The notes: generated by a model from the letters alone, not told the origin. Shown: positions 26,606-36,337, counted from the first letter of the stretch. The stretch is 64,000 bases of DNA from Niastella koreensis GR20-10 (GCF_000246855.1 NC_016609.1:4030001-4094000); one strand, 5' to 3'. A program made the numbers and translations.

Positions 26606-29600
26606 ATGCTACAAAAACAAGGCTTGCTCGCACTGATACTGCTATTCAGCAGCGGGCTTTTTGCACAAACAAAACTAATCCGCGGTGTGGTACTGAGCGC
26701 TGAAAACAAACAGCCGCTTGAAGGCGCCACCATAGTCGTGAACAAATCAGCACATCCCGCTGTTACCAATGCCCAGGGACGTTTTGAAGTGGCGGTAGAG
26801 CAGGACAAAGCAACACTCACCATTTCATTTGTAGGAAGAGAGTCTTACGAAACAGAAGTGAAAGCAGGTGAGCCCCAATTGACCATTCTTTTAAAAGCCT
26901 CCAATACTACGCTTGAAGAAGTAGTGGCGGTTGCGTACACCACGGTTAAACGGTCGGGCTATCCCGGTGCAGTGGCCTCTATTTCTTCCGACAAAGTAAA
27001 TAACCGGCTTACGCCCAATATCACGAATGCCTTGCAGGGGCTGGCGCCCGGTATTCAAACCACTTCCGCTAACGGGCAGCCTGGTAACAGTTCCGCCATC
27101 CGAATCCGCGGTGTGGGCAGCATCAATGCCTCCAGTGCGCCGTTGTTCGTGGTGGATGGCGCACCGTATGATGGGGATATCAACGCACTCGATCCGGCAG
27201 ATATTGCCGCTATCAGCATCCTGAAAGACGCTACAGCCGCCAACCTGTATGGATCACGGGCAGCCAATGGCGTTATCATCATCACTACCAAACAGGGTAA
27301 GAAGGGCGATGCCACCATTAATGCCACCCTGAACCAGGGCTGGAGCAGCCGGGCGGTGAAAGATTATGACAAACTGGGCACCGATCAATACTTTGAATTG
27401 TATTGGGAAGCCCTGCGCAACAAAGCAATTGCTAACGGACAAACCAATGCGCAGGCAGCGGCTTCTGCCAGCAGTTCCTTGGTATCAAACCTGGGCATCA
27501 ACCCGTATGGCACTACCTACCCCGAGCCCGTTGGCCACGATGGCAAACTGGTTGCCGGCGCCCACCCATTGTGGAACGATGACTGGGAAAAAGGCATGCA
27601 CCGGAACGCCAAATACACCCAGGCACAACTCAGTTTTGCAGGCGGCAGCGATAAATCTACCTACTACGTTGGCGGTGGTTACACCAATAACGAAGGCGCG
27701 TTTATCGAATCGGGTTTTAAACGGTATAACTTCAGGAGCAATCTTACGCTGCAGGCAAAGCCCTGGTTAAAAGTAGGGCTTAACCTCAACGGAGCCAGCA
27801 CGTCGCAGGACTATCCCACTTCCTCCGACTCCAAGCAGGCCAATGTGGTGTTATTTGGCCGGACCATTCCCGGCTTCTACCCCATTTATCAGCGCAATGC
27901 CGATGGCAGTTACAAACCAGACAACAATGGCCAACTGCAGTTCGATTACGGCGCCTACCGGCCTAATGCAGCCTTACCAAAGTACAATCTCATTGGCTCC
28001 ATGCCACTGAATAAGTCGAGAAACACCAATGAAAATGTTTCTGCCCGTACCTATCTTGAAGCGGCCATTACCAAAGCGCTGAAGGTTAAAACAAGCTTTA
28101 ACCTGGATTATACCAACAGCAACTCCTTATATTACACCAATCCATTACTGGGCGAAGATGCCGCCATTGGCGGCACCATTCAAAAAAGCAGCAGCCGTTT
28201 TCTTGCCTATACCTGGAACAATATTGCCACCTACGATGTAGACATAGCATCGGCACATCACATTAACCTGCTGGCCGGACAGGAATATTATTACCTGAGC
28301 TCAAGCGGCCTTAGCGGGAACCGGCAGAATTTTGCATTGCCCTATTTGTATGAACCGGTAGCCGCTTCACAACTAATGGATTTTACCGGCACCTCCGATA
28401 ACTATACCAAACTGAGCTTCTTTGGCCAGGGACAATACAATTACCTGGGTAAATACTTCTTTACCGCTTCTGTGCGCAAAGATGGTTCCTCCCGCTTTTC
28501 GCCCGACAGCCGCTGGGGTACATTCTGGAGCACCGGCGCCAGCTGGCGAATTTCGGAGGAGGAATTTTTAAAGTCTGTAAACTGGCTGAGCGCCCTTACC
28601 ATAAAAACAAGTTATGGCGCTTCCGGCAATGATAACCTGTCGGCTACTAACGGTGGTTATTATGCTTATCTCGCCCTGTACAATATAGAAAACAACCAGG
28701 GTAACGGGGGCGTTGTTCCCTCGCGGCTGCCAACACCCGGGCTAAAATGGGAAAGCAACCTGAACTTCAATACCGGGATTGACTTTGGCTTTTTGAAAAA
28801 CAGGATCTACGGAAGTTTTAATTATTACAGAAGAACCAGTAAAGACCTGTTGTACTCCAAACCGCTGGCCGGCTCTACGGGTTTCACCGCCATAAGCGCC
28901 AATATTGGCGAATTGCGCAATACCGGGGTGGAACTGGAACTGAATGTGGTTCCGGTTAGCACCAAAGACTGGAGATGGCAATTAGGCATTAACGTGGCGC
29001 ACAACAAAAACGAGCTCACATCCCTGCCACAAAAGGAGATCATCAGCGGTACCAAAAAACTGATGGTAGGCAAATCCGTGTATGATTTCTTCCTGCGCCA
29101 GTGGGCCGGTGTAGACCCTGCTACGGGTAATCCTTTGTGGTACCGTACTACAGCCGATGGTAAAAAGGAAACCACTTCTACCTACGCACAGGGTACACAA
29201 TATTATGCCGGTTCTGCCCTGCCCGATGTAACCGGTGGCATTACCAGCTCACTCAATTATAAACAGGTGGAATTATCGTTTGTGTTTGCTTACAGCCTGG
29301 GCGGTAAGGTGCTGGATGCCGATTATATTTCCCTGATGACCGGCGCTGTGAATCCCGGCCGTAACTGGTCGCCCGAACTATTGAGCCGCTGGACGCCCGA
29401 CCATACCAATACCAACGTACCCCGCTTTACCACGGATGACCTGGGCTTTAGCTCTACCAGCACCCGCTTTTTATACGATGCTACCTATGCCCGGTTGAAA
29501 CAGGTCTCGCTGGGTTACAATCTGCCGGCAAACCTGCTGGGCCGCATCGGGTTTAAATCGGCCAAAGTATATGGGCTGGCAGAGAACCTGCTCACCTTTT

Positions 29601-29704
29601 ATGGCCACCAGGGCATGGACCCCGAACAGGCTGTAGATGGCACCACCTACTATCAGTATCCGCAAATGAAAACCATCTCCGTTGGCTTACAGATAGGCTT
29701 ATAA
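26606..29704 (+). CDS. SusC/RagA family TonB-linked outer-membrane receptor
   Basis: The 1032-residue protein has a signal peptide (LALILLFSSGLFAQ), a CarboxypepD_reg-like domain (about 22-105), a TonB-box/plug domain (about 115-225, with IRIRGVGSINASSAPLFVVD and SILKDATAANLYGSRAANG), and a beta-barrel ending with LKQVSLGYNLP and YPQMKTISVGLQIGL. It imports oligosaccharides or peptides with the SusD-like partner 22 bp downstream. No glycosidase or regulator is next to the pair, so the substrate cannot be predicted. A neighbouring remnant shows a similar gene was once present. Confidence 0.95.
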   Translation: MLQKQGLLALILLFSSGLFAQTKLIRGVVLSAENKQPLEGATIVVNKSAHPAVTNAQGRFEVAVEQDKATLTISFVGRESYETEVKAGEPQLTILLKASNTTLEEVVAVAYTTVKRSGYPGAVASISSDKVNNRLTPNITNALQGLAPGIQTTSANGQPGNSSAIRIRGVGSINASSAPLFVVDGAPYDGDINALDPADIAAISILKDATAANLYGSRAANGVIIITTKQGKKGDATINATLNQGWSSRAVKDYDKLGTDQYFELYWEALRNKAIANGQTNAQAAASASSSLVSNLGINPYGTTYPEPVGHDGKLVAGAHPLWNDDWEKGMHRNAKYTQAQLSFAGGSDKSTYYVGGGYTNNEGAFIESGFKRYNFRSNLTLQAKPWLKVGLNLNGASTSQDYPTSSDSKQANVVLFGRTIPGFYPIYQRNADGSYKPDNNGQLQFDYGAYRPNAALPKYNLIGSMPLNKSRNTNENVSARTYLEAAITKALKVKTSFNLDYTNSNSLYYTNPLLGEDAAIGGTIQKSSSRFLAYTWNNIATYDVDIASAHHINLLAGQEYYYLSSSGLSGNRQNFALPYLYEPVAASQLMDFTGTSDNYTKLSFFGQGQYNYLGKYFFTASVRKDGSSRFSPDSRWGTFWSTGASWRISEEEFLKSVNWLSALTIKTSYGASGNDNLSATNGGYYAYLALYNIENNQGNGGVVPSRLPTPGLKWESNLNFNTGIDFGFLKNRIYGSFNYYRRTSKDLLYSKPLAGSTGFTAISANIGELRNTGVELELNVVPVSTKDWRWQLGINVAHNKNELTSLPQKEIISGTKKLMVGKSVYDFFLRQWAGVDPATGNPLWYRTTADGKKETTSTYAQGTQYYAGSALPDVTGGITSSLNYKQVELSFVFAYSLGGKVLDADYISLMTGAVNPGRNWSPELLSRWTPDHTNTNVPRFTTDDLGFSSTSTRFLYDATYARLKQVSLGYNLPANLLGRIGFKSAKVYGLAENLLTFYGHQGMDPEQAVDGTTYYQYPQMKTISVGLQIGL

Positions 29705-29726
29705 TGCACATTTAAAATTATCAATT

Positions 29727-31235
29727 ATGAAAACATACCAATCATATATATACATTGCCGCGCTGCTATTTGGGCTATCGGCCTGCAACAAGCAATTAAA
29801 CACCGCACCATCCGATGCTGTGCCCGAAGAAATTGTGCTGAAGTCAGTGACCAACTTGAACACCCTGTACGAAGGCACCTGGCGGGCCATGATGGACGAC
29901 TTTTATGGTGATATTTATGGTAACCCCGGTTTTAAAACCATTGCATTGGTAAGCGAAGCCATGGGCGACGATGTGAACCTGATCACCACCAAATACAGTT
30001 ATGCCCCCGTTTACCGGTTCACCCAAATGGTTGATAAAACCCAAAGCCGCAATAATGTTATCTGGAACCAGCTGTACAAGATCATTAACAGCGCCAACAT
30101 CATTCTGGCCAATGTTGATAAGGTAAGCGGTGATGCTGCCGACAAACAGGTGCTGAAAGGACAGGCACTGGCATTGCGGGCGCATGTGTACCTCACCATC
30201 GCTTCGTTTTACCAGTTCTCCTATTTAAAAGACCCACTGGCCAAAACAGCGCCTATTTATACCACACCCACCACCGATACTACCCATGGCAACCCCAAGG
30301 CAACGCTGAAGGACATTTATTCGCTGGTAGTTACCGATCTGTTGCAGGCGAAAGATTTGCTGAACGGGTATCAGCGTACGGCCAAGTACAAGATCAACCA
30401 GGACGTAGTAAATGGTTTGCTGGCCCGCGCTTATCTGAATACAGGACAATGGCTTTCCGCCGCCGCAGCAGCTGATGAAGCATTGAAGAATTATCCCCTG
30501 ATGCCACCGGCAGATTATACCAGGGGCTTCAACGATGTAAACAATTCAGAATGGATCTGGGGTCACCCGGAAACACCCAGCCAGAGCGATGGCAGTTACA
30601 GTTTTAACTTCCTGGATGTTTCTTCTGCTGCTTCAGGCTATTACAGCTTTATGGCCGATCCGTTCTTTGGCGATCTTTTCGACAATGGTGATATCCGCAA
30701 AACCCTTTTCAGCTGGGACCCTAATGCCGGCCGCCAGGGTTACCTGCAATATAAAAAGTTCAGGTTCCGCGACGATGTAACCGGTGATCTTGTTTTGATG
30801 AGAAGCGCAGAAGCTTACCTGATTAAAGCGGAAGGATACGCGCGCAACAACAATATTACCGATGGCGCTGCCGCCCTGAACGCATTACGCACTGCCCGGG
30901 GCGCCGTTACTTTTGACGCTACAGGCGCTACCCAGCAACAGTTGCTCGATGCCGTTTTGCTGGAACGCAGAAAAGAATTGTGGGGAGAAGGTTTTGCCCT
31001 GTCGGACATAATCCGCAACCAATTGCCGGTGGTACGCAAACCGTATGTAGATGCGAGTGGTAACGATCGCCTGATAGGCTACACACAATCAGATGGTTCT
31101 ATTAAACAGTACCCAATCAAATACCATACGGCCCTGAAGTTTGCAGATGGCACACCGTTCATACCCAATAGTATTAATTATTTGTTCACCCTTCCGCAAA
31201 CGGAAGAACAAAACAATCCCAACCTGCTTAATTAA
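29727..31235 (+). CDS. SusD/RagB family nutrient-binding lipoprotein
   Basis: The 502-residue protein has a lipoprotein signal with C20 (LLFGLSACNK), a TPR-like helical core (LKGQALALRAHVYLTIASFY) and the family end with LRTARGA, LLERRKELWGEG and LPQTEEQNNPNL. It is anchored on the cell surface and caps the SusC barrel encoded just upstream. The usual SusD RxELxxEG region is present as RRKELWGEGF. Confidence 0.95.
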   Translation: MKTYQSYIYIAALLFGLSACNKQLNTAPSDAVPEEIVLKSVTNLNTLYEGTWRAMMDDFYGDIYGNPGFKTIALVSEAMGDDVNLITTKYSYAPVYRFTQMVDKTQSRNNVIWNQLYKIINSANIILANVDKVSGDAADKQVLKGQALALRAHVYLTIASFYQFSYLKDPLAKTAPIYTTPTTDTTHGNPKATLKDIYSLVVTDLLQAKDLLNGYQRTAKYKINQDVVNGLLARAYLNTGQWLSAAAAADEALKNYPLMPPADYTRGFNDVNNSEWIWGHPETPSQSDGSYSFNFLDVSSAASGYYSFMADPFFGDLFDNGDIRKTLFSWDPNAGRQGYLQYKKFRFRDDVTGDLVLMRSAEAYLIKAEGYARNNNITDGAAALNALRTARGAVTFDATGATQQQLLDAVLLERRKELWGEGFALSDIIRNQLPVVRKPYVDASGNDRLIGYTQSDGSIKQYPIKYHTALKFADGTPFIPNSINYLFTLPQTEEQNNPNLLN

Positions 31236-31240
31236 TGTCC

Positions 31241-31419
31241 AATATCGAATGTCCAATATTGAATATCGAAGTAAAGAACCTGAGCGGGGATTTAACTTTT
31301 TAATTTCTCATTTTTCATACCTCATTCTTCATTTCATCAAAAAAGCCCCAACGGTACCGTGGGGCTTTTTCATTATTGTATTTTCTTACTTCAATATTCG
31401 ACATTCAACATTCGATATT
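31241..31419. repeat. AT-rich inverted repeats flanking a terminator
   Basis: The segment at 31241-31276 (AATATCGAATGTCC...GTAAAG) and the complement of 31385-31419 (AATATCGAATGTTG...GTAAG) agree at most positions, and each is built from shorter GAATATT/GAATGTC units. They enclose a strong terminator between the convergent susD and protease genes. The arrangement matches the element at 19647-19758, although the sequences differ. Confidence 0.6.
31340..31370. terminator. Bidirectional intrinsic terminator
   Basis: AAAAAGCCCC and GGGGCTTTTT are perfect 10-bp arms; the inner ACGGTACCGT is itself a palindrome, leaving a single bulged A. It serves the convergent susD and tail-specific protease genes. 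Confidence 0.85.
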
Positions 31420-31426
31420 AATATTC

Positions 31427-33433
31427 TTATTGCATTTCCGTCATAGTGTTCAGCACCTGTTCCAGGTAAATGTCTTTGGCCAGGCCTTTCACCCAGGGGC
31501 CATTGTCTTTTCCCGGAAGTTCCTGTACATCCATCATTCTCTTCTCCGGCAATTGCAGCACGGCGTCAAACTGGTGGGCTATGCGGGCCCGTTGTACCAG
31601 GTGGGCTTTGTACAGCGCCAGCGTCATTCCCTGCCCGCGGGTATTTTTGAAAATTTCCAGCGTATCATTGTACCGGCGAATGCAGTTAAAAGCGCTGTCG
31701 CGCTTAATGCGTTCTGTTGCATGCGCAACCAGTTGGTCGGTATTGTTATTGGAACGTTCGGTAAACGCCAAAGGTTGTATGCCATCCCAGGTAAGGGCAA
31801 AAGGCATATTCGCTTCGTGAATGCCCTGCGTTTCATAAATATCAGGCAGCACAATATCCGGGATCACTCCTTTTTGCTGGGTGGAACCGCCATTGATGCG
31901 GTAGAATTTTTTTACGGTGAGTTTCAACGCGCCTTCTTTTTGCTGGCCCAATTGCATTTCATTCTGTACGGTGCCTTTACCAAATGTGGAACTGCCTATA
32001 ATAAGCCCGCGTTTGTAATCCTGGATGGCAGCAGCAAAGATCTCGGAGGCGGAAGCGCTCAGTTCGTTTACCATTACCACCAATGGACCATTGTACAGCG
32101 GTTCAAGCCGGTTGCCGGTTATTACCTGTGGCGTTCCATTGCCCGATCTTACCTGTACTATCGGCCCGCTGCCAACAAACATGCCCACCATCTTTACTAC
32201 CTGCACCATAGAGCCGCCCCCATTATTACGCAGATCGATGATGATGCTGTTCACGTTCTCTGCTTTCAGCTTGTTCACTTCTTTCTCTATATCATCAGCA
32301 CAATGCGCCCCATCTGCATGGGCGAAATCATCATAAAATACCGGCAGGTAGATATATCCTGTTTTCTTTCCGTCTTTCATAATGATGGCGCTTCTGGCGC
32401 CTGCTTCTTCCCTGCGTATTTCTTCTCTTACCAGGGATACGATAACAATATTGCCATCGGCTTTGCGAACATACAACCTTACCATAGTGCCCTTTTCACC
32501 GCGAACAAGCCGGGCTACTTCTTTAACCGACATGCCTTCCACTTCAACCGGCGTGTCGTCATTCCCCTGCCCTACTTTCACGATCTGATCGTTGATGGTA
32601 AGGGCATTGCTTTTCCAGGCCGGGCCACCGGCGTCGAGCGAGGCAATGATCACATGGCCTTCTTCATCTTCCTGTAACAGGGAGCCAATGCCGTAAAAAC
32701 GATTGGCCATGTGCTGGTCAAATTCCTGTTTATCGAGCGGCGGAAAATAATCTGAATGCGGATCTGTATAACGAAGAATGCTGTTCAGGTAATTGCTGAA
32801 CAGCTGTTGCGTATTCTGACCAAAGTACCGGGCCAGTTTTTTGTCCAGTTGCTTCAACAGGCTCTCGCGGGCCGTCTGCTCCAGCTGCTTATCTGTTTTG
32901 CCGTGGTTGGCATCACCGGGTTTGCTTTGTGCGCGCTGCTCCTGCAGGGCGGTGAATTTTTCGAGTACAACCTGTTTCAGGTAATTGTTCCACCTGCGTT
33001 CACGCTCGGTATCATTCGCAGGGAAGTTTACATACTCCTTATCAGGAAAAATACTATCCTTGTCATTGAAGGTAAACGGATGGGTCAACAATCGCCTGTA
33101 GATCCCCGCAACCTCGTTGTATCTTTTTGCATACAGGCTTGTAACGGCAGGAAAAAACTGGATGGAATCGCCATGCAATTCATTATCAAGGGAAAACTCC
33201 CAGGCGGCCAGCTGCTTAATATCTTCTTCCAGGAAGATATATTTACGGTTATCAAGGGAATGCAGGTGCGCTTCCCAAACGCCTTTGGAAAAATGGTCGT
33301 TGATAACCGGTTGCAGGTAATGCCTTTGTTCCAGCATAGCTCCCACTTGCGTGAGAATGCTGCGCTGGTCATCGCGCGGCGGGGTAAAAGCCTGTAAGGC
33401 TACCCATGCAATCGTTATTATTCCTTTTTTCAT
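31427..33433 (-). CDS. Tail-specific (C-terminal processing) protease, S41 family
   Basis: The ATG at 33433 begins a signal peptide (MKKGIITIAWVALQAFTPP); the product has 668 residues, near the usual Tsp/Prc length. It contains the N-terminal helical domain, a PDZ domain (about 225-330, DGIVKV-like NDQIVKVGQG), the S41 domain with S463 (ELSASASEIFA) and K486 (STFGKGTVQ) as the catalytic dyad, and a C-terminal DUF3340-type helical domain. It acts in the periplasm on unstructured C-termini. The convergent susD gene ends nearby. Confidence 0.93.
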   Translation of the reverse strand: MKKGIITIAWVALQAFTPPRDDQRSILTQVGAMLEQRHYLQPVINDHFSKGVWEAHLHSLDNRKYIFLEEDIKQLAAWEFSLDNELHGDSIQFFPAVTSLYAKRYNEVAGIYRRLLTHPFTFNDKDSIFPDKEYVNFPANDTERERRWNNYLKQVVLEKFTALQEQRAQSKPGDANHGKTDKQLEQTARESLLKQLDKKLARYFGQNTQQLFSNYLNSILRYTDPHSDYFPPLDKQEFDQHMANRFYGIGSLLQEDEEGHVIIASLDAGGPAWKSNALTINDQIVKVGQGNDDTPVEVEGMSVKEVARLVRGEKGTMVRLYVRKADGNIVIVSLVREEIRREEAGARSAIIMKDGKKTGYIYLPVFYDDFAHADGAHCADDIEKEVNKLKAENVNSIIIDLRNNGGGSMVQVVKMVGMFVGSGPIVQVRSGNGTPQVITGNRLEPLYNGPLVVMVNELSASASEIFAAAIQDYKRGLIIGSSTFGKGTVQNEMQLGQQKEGALKLTVKKFYRINGGSTQQKGVIPDIVLPDIYETQGIHEANMPFALTWDGIQPLAFTERSNNNTDQLVAHATERIKRDSAFNCIRRYNDTLEIFKNTRGQGMTLALYKAHLVQRARIAHQFDAVLQLPEKRMMDVQELPGKDNGPWVKGLAKDIYLEQVLNTMTEMQ

Positions 33434-33712
33434 CTCCACACCAAACGGTTATAGAAGCGATTTATTATCCACATTCGTGTTTATGTAACACCCTCATCTT
33501 CAGATTTATCGGATTTACGGCCAATATGAATATTTTATTTTTTCAGACAATAAAATCAGGGCACATATTGATAATGCGTACCTCATTCTTCAAAAGTTTC
33601 TGCCCGAAGTTGTCAATAAAGTCACTTATTCACAACAACGGGGCATTTTGATCAAACTTTGTGTCATATCTCATTAAAGATGCCGCATTTAGGACTAACT
33701 ATAAGGCATTTC
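33434..33712. other. Intergenic region upstream of the protease gene
   Basis: AT-rich sequence with short ORFs of non-coding character on both strands. I see no promoter consensus, hairpin or repeat before the 21-bp array begins at 33713. Confidence 0.4.
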
Positions 33713-33859
33713 GAACCATTGGAGTAACCTGACATAACTTTGGAGCAACCTGACTAAACATTGGAATAAACTGTATAAACATTGGAGCAACCCGGTATAA
33801 CTTTTAGACAACCCTGCACAACATTGACTCATAAGTGCATAACATTGGAGCATAAGTTG
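33713..33859 (-). repeat. Seven-copy degenerate 21-bp tandem repeat, open as heptads
   Basis: Units begin at 33713, 33734, 33755, 33776, 33797, 33818 and 33839, each exactly 21 bp with a core close to ACATTGGAGCAACCTG on the plus strand. On the minus strand the array stays open and reads as seven heptapeptides: QLMLQCY, ALMSQCC, AGLSKSY, TGLLQCL, YSLFQCL, VRLLQSY, VRLLQWF. They lie in a 66-codon ORF (33695-33895) starting MHISLVLFTINRQ. No length change breaks the frame despite heavy divergence. It may be a tiny heptad (coiled-coil) protein or a minisatellite; I recognise no family. Confidence 0.7.
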
Positions 33860-34107
33860 CCTATTTATGGTGAAAAGTACTAAAGATATATGCATAAGTT
33901 AAGCAGATATGCTCTAATCTAACGAACTGATGGTCCAAAGTTGGTCCTGGATGATCTATTTGTAAGAATTGGCAGGATATAATTGGTATTTCATTTACTA
34001 TAATGAGTGAGGGTTGACACATTGTTAGTAAAGGCCATTGCATCAATAAACGAGGATGAATTAAAGTCGGGTAAAAACATCACTTATCAGGCAACCGAAT
34101 AAATTAA

Positions 34108-34716
34108 ATGCAAAACAAACTTCAACAAGACTTCGGCAATATTGACATCTACCTGTTCGACCAACTGCTGAAAGGCCGTTATGACAACTGTAAAAAAGTT
34201 CTGGATGCCGGCTGTGGCCATGGACGAAACCTGGTTTACTTTTTACGTAATGGTTACGAGGTTTTTGGGATTGATCCGCAACCGCACGCTGTTGAAGCAG
34301 TGAGGGAATTATCAGCCGCATTGGCCCCGGCTAATTCGTTGCAGAATTTCGTAGTAAGCACAGCAGAAGATCTGCCCTTTACCGATGTCACCTTTGACCT
34401 GGTTATCAGCAGCGCGGTCCTGCACTTTGCAAAGGAAGCATCCCATTTCGACGCCATGCTGCGGGCTATGTTCCGGGTTTTAAAACCAGGCGGCTACTTT
34501 TTTGCGCGCTTAGCATCGGACATTGGGATTGAGCACCTGGTAAAACCCACAGGTAATAACCGCTATTTACTGCCAGATGGTTCGGAACGCTATTTGGTTA
34601 ATGAACAGGTGCTGTTACAATATACCAATGAGTTCGGCGTATTATATGAACCCATTAAAACCACCAATGTGCAGCATATGCGTTGCATGACCACGTGGTG
34701 TGTTATGAAGAATTAA
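34108..34716 (+). CDS. Class I SAM-dependent methyltransferase
   Basis: The 202-residue protein has motif I VLDAGCGHGRN (from about residue 31), motif II acidic residue in VFGIDP, the AEDLPF adenine-side motif, motif IV FDLVISSAVLHF and the LKPGGYFF post-motif. It resembles the Methyltransf_11 group. The substrate is unknown; the C-terminal half is short and ends with a cysteine- and methionine-rich segment (MRCMTTWCVM). It stands alone, flanked by the minisatellite region and a convergent lipoprotein gene. Confidence 0.85.
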   Translation: MQNKLQQDFGNIDIYLFDQLLKGRYDNCKKVLDAGCGHGRNLVYFLRNGYEVFGIDPQPHAVEAVRELSAALAPANSLQNFVVSTAEDLPFTDVTFDLVISSAVLHFAKEASHFDAMLRAMFRVLKPGGYFFARLASDIGIEHLVKPTGNNRYLLPDGSERYLVNEQVLLQYTNEFGVLYEPIKTTNVQHMRCMTTWCVMKN

Positions 34717-34747
34717 GTCGTATACATGCCTTATGCCTGTCATTGTC

Positions 34748-35275
34748 TTATTCCTTTTCAAACCGTGAAAGGTTCCATAATCTGAGCACGCTATCTATTT
34801 GTTGCCGATCGAGTTTCATCTTTTCATAACGGGGATATTTTGAGTCGTCAATGATAACGTCCTTGGGCTCTATTTTTAATTTGCGGGTGTCTATTTTACC
34901 AAATTTTGCGTAAATCTCCAGGCTGTCATTCTCCCATAACAATGCGGTTTCTATATCAAGTTGAAGGATCGTTGTGTCGTTCAATTGCTTTCTGTAGAGA
35001 TCTTCTTCATTTGTGACTTTACCATTTGTGATAACCCGGATGGTTTTTGAACTATGATATGCTCCATTGTCAGCTGGCACATTGTCTATTTCATATGTCG
35101 TCCATGCGCCACAGCAATTATGGGCACTCATATAATGTTTAATAAGCGGAGAACCGAATTTCCGGCGAACGGGATTATATTTTATTCCAAATTCAAAATT
35201 GTCTGCGCAATTGAAAGTGCAGGAAGGCAAAAAGAAAGCAATTGTAAATATTATGAGGGGTAGCGCCAGTTTCAT
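34748..35275 (-). CDS. Hypothetical lipoprotein
   Basis: The ATG at 35275 gives a clean lipoprotein signal (MKLALPLIIFTIAFFLPSC, lipid cysteine at 19) and 175 residues. Further in-frame codons extend upstream but would bury the signal. The mature part has four more cysteines (NCADN, HNCCGAW) and many charged residues. I recognise no family. A long hairpin separates it from the next minus-strand gene. Confidence 0.7.
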   Translation of the reverse strand: MKLALPLIIFTIAFFLPSCTFNCADNFEFGIKYNPVRRKFGSPLIKHYMSAHNCCGAWTTYEIDNVPADNGAYHSSKTIRVITNGKVTNEEDLYRKQLNDTTILQLDIETALLWENDSLEIYAKFGKIDTRKLKIEPKDVIIDDSKYPRYEKMKLDRQQIDSVLRLWNLSRFEKE

Positions 35276-35305
35276 AAAATAATTCAAAACGGAACCAGTC
35301 TGAAA

Positions 35306-35345
35306 AATTTTGCACCATCTGCCAGGCGGCAGATGGTGCAAAATT
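35306..35345 (-). terminator. Perfect 18-bp hairpin, likely terminator
   Basis: AATTTTGCACCATCTGCC (35306-35323) pairs perfectly with 35328-35345 around a 4-base loop. On the minus strand it ends in a short T run (AAAATTTTT). It lies 24 bp after the stop of the GH18-like gene and before the next lipoprotein gene. Confidence 0.7.
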
Positions 35346-35368
35346 GAAATTAGTTTATTAATCCGGAT

Positions 35369-36337
35369 TTATTTCACTGCCCTGAAGATTTTGTTCGTAT
35401 AAGATGAATCGACATTCCCTGCAAAGACCATAATACCTGCCTTGGTGCCGCCAGACGGTTCCCAGGCCGCCGCCGTGGTAGCATTACTGAGGCTGTTATA
35501 TTGTTTAGACACCCCGATCATGGTTTTTGAAGCCCCGATAACGTTGGCCCAGCGATTGAAGCGCGTAGTATTGTTTTCAAAATAACCCATATCCTCCACA
35601 TAGTTCAGGTAAGCCGCAACCGTAGTGGATTGACCGATGGCAAACCCTGCCTGCGCTCCGTCATAGATAGCTGCCGTATAAATGGTGTTAGTGGGGTTAG
35701 CCGATTTAGGCCCGAAATATAACCCGAATTCCTTCACCAGGTTGGTGAAGTTGGTGTTGGCGGCCGTACTGCCCATATGCTCCACATCCAGGGCTATTCC
35801 GTCAAAATGCAGTGAATCGACAACGCAGGCTTTTACAAAAGCGGCAAACTGGTGATAGTTCAACCCCGTGCCGTTGTAGGTGGTAAAAGGCGTGGTGGTG
35901 TTCCACGAATTGGCATCATCCACGTTCCATAGCACCCTTACGCCCCGCGACTGCAGCACTCTTGCGTCCCTGATGATGGCCGCATAAGAAGTATAGTTCG
36001 GGTTCACGGTCTTGATATAGGCGCTGTTACTGCCGTAATGAACGGAATCAGCCATTTCCCAGGGCGTTCCCTCGAAGAGCACCACTTCGTTGGCTGCGTT
36101 GGCGAAGTTGGTGAGCGGCAGCTTTACGGCCGGGGTACCCGTAGGCGTTGCATCAAATGCGTAATAGGCTATTTTGTGATTGGGCGGACCGGGAATAGTT
36201 TCAGTGCCTGGGTTTCGTCCGCTGCCGGAGGGATCGGTTTTTAAACCTGGCTTTGAACACGAAACAATGCTCATGGCGAGCAGCAACCCGGTGGTAGCGG
36301 AATGCCACCTCCGGCTGGAGAAAATAAGTAGTTGCAT
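35369..36337 (-). CDS. GH18-like lipoprotein (endo-beta-N-acetylglucosaminidase/chitinase-type fold)
   Basis: The 322-residue protein has a lipoprotein signal (lipid cysteine C27 in MSIVSCSKP) and a TIM-barrel-like sequence with FDGIALDVEH: D179, D184 and E186 fit the GH18 DxxxxDxE catalytic strand. Other features are VRVLWNVDD and the later strand AGIMVFAGN. Length is right for a single GH18-type domain of the EndoF-like group. It would act at the cell surface on glycan or chitin-like chains; catalytic activity is inferred from the motif only. Confidence 0.6.
   Translation of the reverse strand: MQLLIFSSRRWHSATTGLLLAMSIVSCSKPGLKTDPSGSGRNPGTETIPGPPNHKIAYYAFDATPTGTPAVKLPLTNFANAANEVVLFEGTPWEMADSVHYGSNSAYIKTVNPNYTSYAAIIRDARVLQSRGVRVLWNVDDANSWNTTTPFTTYNGTGLNYHQFAAFVKACVVDSLHFDGIALDVEHMGSTAANTNFTNLVKEFGLYFGPKSANPTNTIYTAAIYDGAQAGFAIGQSTTVAAYLNYVEDMGYFENNTTRFNRWANVIGASKTMIGVSKQYNSLSNATTAAAWEPSGGTKAGIMVFAGNVDSSYTNKIFRAVK

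Noticed and set aside
31141-31446. 101-codon ORF spanning the end of susD and the following repeat
   Set aside because: It runs through the AT-rich inverted repeats and a terminator, so coding is implausible.
31376-32677. 433-codon plus-strand ORF opposite the tail-specific protease
   Set aside because: It mirrors the protease coding strand, whose S41 motifs are intact; the antisense product shows no domain and begins in an intergenic repeat.
33713-33859. Possible CRISPR array
   Set aside because: Repeats are contiguous 21-bp units with no spacers, and no cas gene is near.
33861-34046. 61-codon minus-strand ORF next to the heptad array
   Set aside because: Different frame from the array, no heptads and no coding character.
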